A stretch of 64,000 nucleotides of DNA, taken from contig NZ_AP022574.1 of NCBI RefSeq assembly GCF_010729305.1, forward strand, positions 2,604,001-2,668,000, read 5' to 3'. Below the pieces are notes generated by a model, which made no database searches, was not told the DNA's origin, and was given only the letters and a program-made list of their open reading frames with translations. Positions 60,732 through 64,000 of the stretch are shown here, piece by piece. The position numbers and the translations under genes were made by a program. This DNA is from Mycolicibacterium psychrotolerans (GTDB lineage Bacteria; Actinomycetota; Actinomycetes; Mycobacteriales; Mycobacteriaceae). The stretch's first letter is position 1, and every line of letters begins with the position of its first letter.

Positions 60732-61460
60732 CTAGGTGTTCCGGCCGCCGTTGACACCGAGGATCTGACCGGTGATGTAGCCGGCCTCCTCGGAGATGAG
60801 GAAGGCACATGCCGCGGCGATGTCCTCGGGCCGGCCGATGCGCCGCACCGGGGTGGCCTCGATCTGCTTCTGCGTATCGCCCAGGAAGCCGCGTTTCTCC
60901 GCCTTGCGCAGCATCGGTGTGTCGATGAATCCGGGCGGAACGGCGTTCACCGTGATCCCGTCGGGGCCGTACTCGAGCGCCAGCGATTTGGTCAGACCGT
61001 TGACCGCTGACTTGGCGGCCACATAGGGCGCCATGAAGGGCTGGCCGGAGTGGGTGCTCGAGGACGAGATGTTCACGATGCGACCCCAGCCGGCCTCGAT
61101 CATGTCGGGCAACACCGCTTGGGTGCAGTGGAACACGCCGTTGAGATTGACGTCGATGACCTTCTGCCAGTCCTCGAAGGTCAGTTCGGTGAAGCGCCGG
61201 AAGCGGTCCAGCCCCGCGGCGTTGACCAGTACCGTGACCGGCCCCAGATCCGCCCGGATCTCGGCCAGTGCCGCGTCGACGGCGGCCCGGTCGGTGACGT
61301 CGGCAGTGTAGGAGAACTTCGCCTCGCCGGGGTTCAGGTCGATCGTGGCCACTTGGAGCCCGTCGGCACTGAGGCGGTCCGCGATGGCGGCCCCGATGCC
61401 CGAGCCGCCACCGGTGACGACAGCGTTCTTCACGCGCAGCACACACCCATCAAGAATCAT
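60732..61460 (-). CDS. Short-chain dehydrogenase/reductase (classical FabG-like)
   Basis: A 242-residue SDR: VTGGGSGIGAAIADRLSADG, NAAGLDRF, NISSSS serine, YVAAKSAVNG and the C-terminal GYITGQILGVNGG. The start is uncertain: ATG 61460 with GAAAGG directly before it, GTG 61442 or GTG 61433 are all in frame. Upstream lies GAGAACCGTACTCTC. It lacks the mycofactocin insert. Lead gene of the SDR-SDR-ferredoxin-P450 operon, probably a 3-hydroxyacyl-CoA or alcohol dehydrogenase. Confidence 0.87.
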   Translation of the reverse strand: MILDGCVLRVKNAVVTGGGSGIGAAIADRLSADGLQVATIDLNPGEAKFSYTADVTDRAAVDAALAEIRADLGPVTVLVNAAGLDRFRRFTELTFEDWQKVIDVNLNGVFHCTQAVLPDMIEAGWGRIVNISSSSTHSGQPFMAPYVAAKSAVNGLTKSLALEYGPDGITVNAVPPGFIDTPMLRKAEKRGFLGDTQKQIEATPVRRIGRPEDIAAACAFLISEEAGYITGQILGVNGGRNT

Positions 61461-61472
61461 CCTTTCAATTAC

Positions 61473-61487
61473 GAGAACCGTACTCTC
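61473..61487. promoter_or_regulatory. GAGAACCGTACTCTC operator-like site
   Basis: Two changes from consensus (C for T at position 6, C for T in the right arm), which keep a GAGA/TCTC dyad. It lies 12 bases upstream of the SDR start. Its partner at 61638 serves the divergent ALDH gene. Confidence 0.65.
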
Positions 61488-61637
61488 GCCGAGCGCTCCA
61501 TCGCAAGACATCGGATGTGCACTGTTCGCACGGGTGAGACGTTCGGAAGGTGATTGTCACACCGCTTGATGCAGGCAGAGGCGGTTCCGGCGAATTCCTT
61601 GAGTTCTCATCCGCCGAATGTATGATTCGCCGAGGAT

Positions 61638-61652
61638 GAGAATGCAGTTTCC
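61638..61652. promoter_or_regulatory. GAGAATGCAGTTTCC operator-like site
   Basis: The left arm matches GAGAAT exactly; the right arm is TTTCC as at 25078. It lies 50 bases upstream of the ALDH start. Weaker than the symmetrical members. Confidence 0.55.
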
Positions 61653-61702
61653 ATCACATACGCCCACATCACGATGACGGCGCATCTCATCGGAGGAGGA
61701 TG

Positions 61703-63196
61703 ATGCAGGAAACAGCCACGGTCTCGACGGACAACGGCAGCGGCGCGGCAGCCGGAGGGCCTGATCGCCGGATGCTGATCGGCGGACGGCTCGTCGAGAC
61801 AGCACAGACGTTTCCTTCGCTCAATCCGGCGACCGGCGAGGTGATCGGCCGGGCCCCCGACGCCTCCGTCGCCGACGCCGAGGCCGCGGTGGCCGCCGCG
61901 CGGCACGCCTTCGACGATGGGAACTGGTCCACCAACGTCGAACTGCGCATCCACTGCCTCGAGCAGCTGCACCGGGCGTTGCTCGAGCACCGCGACGAAC
62001 TCGCCGCGCTGACGATCGCCGAAGTCGGTGCCACCGAGGCGCTGTGTCAGGGAGCCCAACTCGACCAGCCCATCGGGATCGTGCGGTACTACGCCGATCT
62101 GCTGAAGACCTACCCGCTGAGCGAGGACCTCGGGCTCGTCGAGAGCCGCGGCATGCAGCACCACCGCTGGGTGGAGAAGGAAGCCGCGGGGGTGGTCGCC
62201 GCGATCATCGCCTACAACTATCCCAATCAGCTGGCGCTGGCGAAGCTGGGCCCTGCGCTGGCCGCGGGCTGCACCGTCGTGCTCAAGTCCGCGCCCGACA
62301 CCCCGCTGATCACATTGGCGCTCGGCGAGTTGATCGCCGAGCACACCGATATCCCGGCCGGCGTGGTCAACGTGCTCTCCGGAGCGGACCCGGCGGTCGG
62401 GGCAGCGCTGACGACCAGTCCCGATGTCGACATGGTCACCTTCACCGGGTCCACGCCGACCGGGCGGGCGATCATGGCGGCCGCCAGCGACACCCTGAAG
62501 AAGGTGTTCCTCGAACTCGGCGGCAAGTCCGCGGCGATCGTGCTCGACGACGCCGACTTCTCCACGGCCGCGCTGTTCTCGGCGTTCAGCATGGTCAGCC
62601 ACGCAGGCCAGGGCTGCGCGCTCACCTCCCGGCTGCTCGTTCCCGAGAAGCACAAGGACGAGATCGTCGAGCTGGTCAAGAACAACTTCGGCCTGGTGCG
62701 CTACGGCGACCCGGCCGATCCGGCGACGTACATGGGGCCGCTGATCAGCGCGAAGCAGCGCGACAAGGTCGACGGCATGGTGCAGCGCGCCGTCGCGGCC
62801 GGCGCCACGCTGGTCACCGGCGGGGAGAAGGTCGATCCCGGCTACTTCTACACCCCGACCCTGCTCGCGGACGTGGACCCCGACAGCGAGATCGCCCAGG
62901 AGGAGGTGTTCGGGCCGGTACTCGTCGTCATCTCCTACACCGACGACGACGATGCGGTGCGCATCGCCAACAACTCGATCTACGGCCTGTCCGGAGCGGT
63001 GTTCGGCAGTCAGGAACGCGCGCTTGCCGTCGCGCGCCGGATCCGGACCGGCACGTTCTCCATCAACGGAGGCAACTACTTCGGTCCCGACACCCCGTTC
63101 GGCGGATACAAACAATCGGGCATCGGCCGCGAGATGGGCACGGCCGGGCTCGAAGAGTTCCTGGAGAGCAAGACCTTCGCGACGGTGGTGCCGTAG
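61703..63196 (+). CDS. Aldehyde dehydrogenase
   Basis: A 497-residue ALDH. Motifs: VFLELGGKSAAIVLDD (glutamate region), SHAGQGCALTSRLLV (nucleophilic Cys) and NYFGPDTPFGGYKQSG at the C terminus. ATG 61703 is chosen over ATG 61700 because GGAGG then lies six bases before it. Divergent from the SDR operon, with a GAGAAT-type site on each side. The next gene, a CoA transferase, starts within its TAG stop (TAGTG), so the aldehyde is probably oxidised to an acid and then made into a CoA ester. Confidence 0.94.
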   Translation: MQETATVSTDNGSGAAAGGPDRRMLIGGRLVETAQTFPSLNPATGEVIGRAPDASVADAEAAVAAARHAFDDGNWSTNVELRIHCLEQLHRALLEHRDELAALTIAEVGATEALCQGAQLDQPIGIVRYYADLLKTYPLSEDLGLVESRGMQHHRWVEKEAAGVVAAIIAYNYPNQLALAKLGPALAAGCTVVLKSAPDTPLITLALGELIAEHTDIPAGVVNVLSGADPAVGAALTTSPDVDMVTFTGSTPTGRAIMAAASDTLKKVFLELGGKSAAIVLDDADFSTAALFSAFSMVSHAGQGCALTSRLLVPEKHKDEIVELVKNNFGLVRYGDPADPATYMGPLISAKQRDKVDGMVQRAVAAGATLVTGGEKVDPGYFYTPTLLADVDPDSEIAQEEVFGPVLVVISYTDDDDAVRIANNSIYGLSGAVFGSQERALAVARRIRTGTFSINGGNYFGPDTPFGGYKQSGIGREMGTAGLEEFLESKTFATVVP

Positions 63197-64000
63197 TGAG
63201 CAAGCCGCTGGAAGGCATCCGGGTTCTCGAGGTCGCGATGTACGGATTCGTCCCGTCGGCCGGCGCGGTGCTCGCCGAATGGGGAGCAGACGTCGTCAAG
63301 GTCGAGCATGCCGTGACCGGAGACCCACAACGGGGCCTGCGCCAGACCGGACTCCTTCGCGTCGAGGGCGACCCCAACCCCAACATCGAACACGCCAACC
63401 GACTCAAGCGCAGCATCGGGCTCGACATGTCGGTGCCGGAGGGCCGCGAGGTCCTGCTGGAGTTGGCCCGCGGCGCCGACGTCTTCCTCACCAGCTTCCT
63501 TCCCGGCCACCGCGAGAAATTCGGCATCGACGTCGACGACATCCGCGCGGTCAACCCGGCGATCGTCTACGCCCGCGGCAGCGCACTGGGCCCGCGCGGG
63601 GTCGAAGCCGTCAAGGGCGGCTACGACATGACGGCGTTCTGGTGCCGCGCAGGCACCGCCGCCACCATCACCCCGCCCGGCACACCGGGGATGGTGGGGC
63701 CGCCCGGACCCGCGTACGGCGACACGATCTCGGGCACCAACCTCGCAGGCGGCATCGCGGCGGCGCTGCTCAAGCGGGAGCGCACCGGGGAGCCGTCGGT
63801 CGTCGACGTGTCCCTGCTCGGCAGCGGACTCTGGGCCATGGGTCACACCGTGGCGCTGACCAAGCATCTCGGGCAGCGCATGGAGGCGTTCCCGCCCGGG
63901 GTGCACGGCTCGCCGATCAACCCGCTGGTCGGTCTGTACGCCACCGCCGACGACCGCTACATCTCGTTCGTCATGATGCAGCCCACCAAATTCTGGGCCG
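63196..64000 (+). CDS. CoA transferase family III (CaiB/BaiF), 5' part
   Basis: The gene runs past the window end; 268 codons are visible from GTG 63196. It starts VSKPLEGIRVLEVAMYGFVP, then has AEWGADVVKVEHAVTGDPQR, ANRLKRSIGLDM, and GPAYGDTISGTNLAGGIAAAL with the catalytic aspartate (about D178), and SVVDVSLLGSG. It overlaps the ALDH stop by one base. It would charge the acid made by the ALDH with CoA. The cut end means C-terminal features cannot be judged. Confidence 0.88.
   Translation, partial: MSKPLEGIRVLEVAMYGFVPSAGAVLAEWGADVVKVEHAVTGDPQRGLRQTGLLRVEGDPNPNIEHANRLKRSIGLDMSVPEGREVLLELARGADVFLTSFLPGHREKFGIDVDDIRAVNPAIVYARGSALGPRGVEAVKGGYDMTAFWCRAGTAATITPPGTPGMVGPPGPAYGDTISGTNLAGGIAAALLKRERTGEPSVVDVSLLGSGLWAMGHTVALTKHLGQRMEAFPPGVHGSPINPLVGLYATADDRYISFVMMQPTKFWA

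Noticed and set aside
1..64000. tRNA, rRNA, CRISPR arrays, transposases, phage genes, integration sites
   Set aside because: None seen; the only repeats are the operator family and the hairpins listed.

Overview
The window reads as chromosomal DNA of an environmental, fast-growing mycobacterium (Mycolicibacterium-like). The signs are high GC with strongly GC-rich third codon positions, many FadE-type acyl-CoA dehydrogenases, a wax-ester-synthase/DGAT gene, mycofactocin-coupled short-chain dehydrogenases, a luciferase-like F420-type oxidoreductase, several P450/mini-ferredoxin pairs and few strong ribosome binding sites. Genes are very dense: I call 66 coding regions, no RNA genes, no insertion sequences and no CRISPR. 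No gene-free stretch reaches 300 bases; the largest gaps (about 235-245 bases) are promoter regions.

Layout. 1-5 kb: end of an M24 metallopeptidase, a degenerate M24 paralogue, an enoyl-CoA hydratase homologue and a double CoA-transferase. 5-9 kb (minus): two mycofactocin-type SDRs, a duplicated carboxymuconolactone-decarboxylase-like protein and an aldehyde dehydrogenase, facing a TetR gene across twin palindromic operators. 9-14 kb: SDR, epimerase, acyltransferase, WS/DGAT. 14-18 kb (minus): TetR, P450, mycofactocin-type SDR, phosphotransferase. 18-25 kb: an enoyl-CoA hydratase, then a minus operon (CMD protein, Rieske oxygenase, small unknown, amidohydrolase, SnoaL-like, acyl-CoA dehydrogenase pair). 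25-31 kb (plus): amidohydrolase, acyl-CoA dehydrogenase, CoA transferase, thiolase, acyl-CoA dehydrogenase. 31-36 kb: TetR plus an unknown; quinone-oxidoreductase-like protein, aminoglycoside-phosphotransferase-like kinase, acyl-CoA dehydrogenase, TetR. 36-41 kb: P450-ferredoxin-DUF1330; TetR, alpha/beta hydrolase; ferredoxin-P450. 41-47 kb (minus): NuoF-like flavoprotein, ferredoxin, DUF35-thiolase fusion, hydrolase, two beta-hydroxyacid dehydrogenases. 47-51 kb (minus): two amidohydrolases, a Rieske ferredoxin, a hydrolase. 51-58 kb (plus): acyl-CoA dehydrogenase pair, luciferase-like oxidoreductase, sulfotransferase, TIM-barrel protein, unknown. 58-61 kb (minus): two SDRs, ferredoxin, P450. 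61-64 kb (plus): aldehyde dehydrogenase and a CoA transferase cut by the window end.

Taken together this is a large catabolic island. The enzyme set (P450 and Rieske hydroxylation, mycofactocin-linked alcohol oxidation, aldehyde oxidation, CoA transfer, acyl-CoA dehydrogenation, hydration, thiolysis or retro-aldol cleavage, amidohydrolase-type ring or decarboxylation chemistry) suits breakdown of an alicyclic, terpenoid or steroid-like carbon source; the substrate is not shown by the sequence.

The most notable signal outside the genes is a recurrent 15-bp palindrome, GAGAAT-N3-RTTCTC. It lies in the promoter regions of at least six transcription units across about 44 kb, often once per promoter in divergent pairs. 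It links the separate operons into one putative TetR-controlled regulon. Other points are a kinase/acyl-CoA-dehydrogenase pair of the kind that handles 4-hydroxyacyl-CoAs, two enzyme pairs in which one partner has lost its metal ligands, and three long hairpins with 17-18 base loops, one inside a coding sequence.
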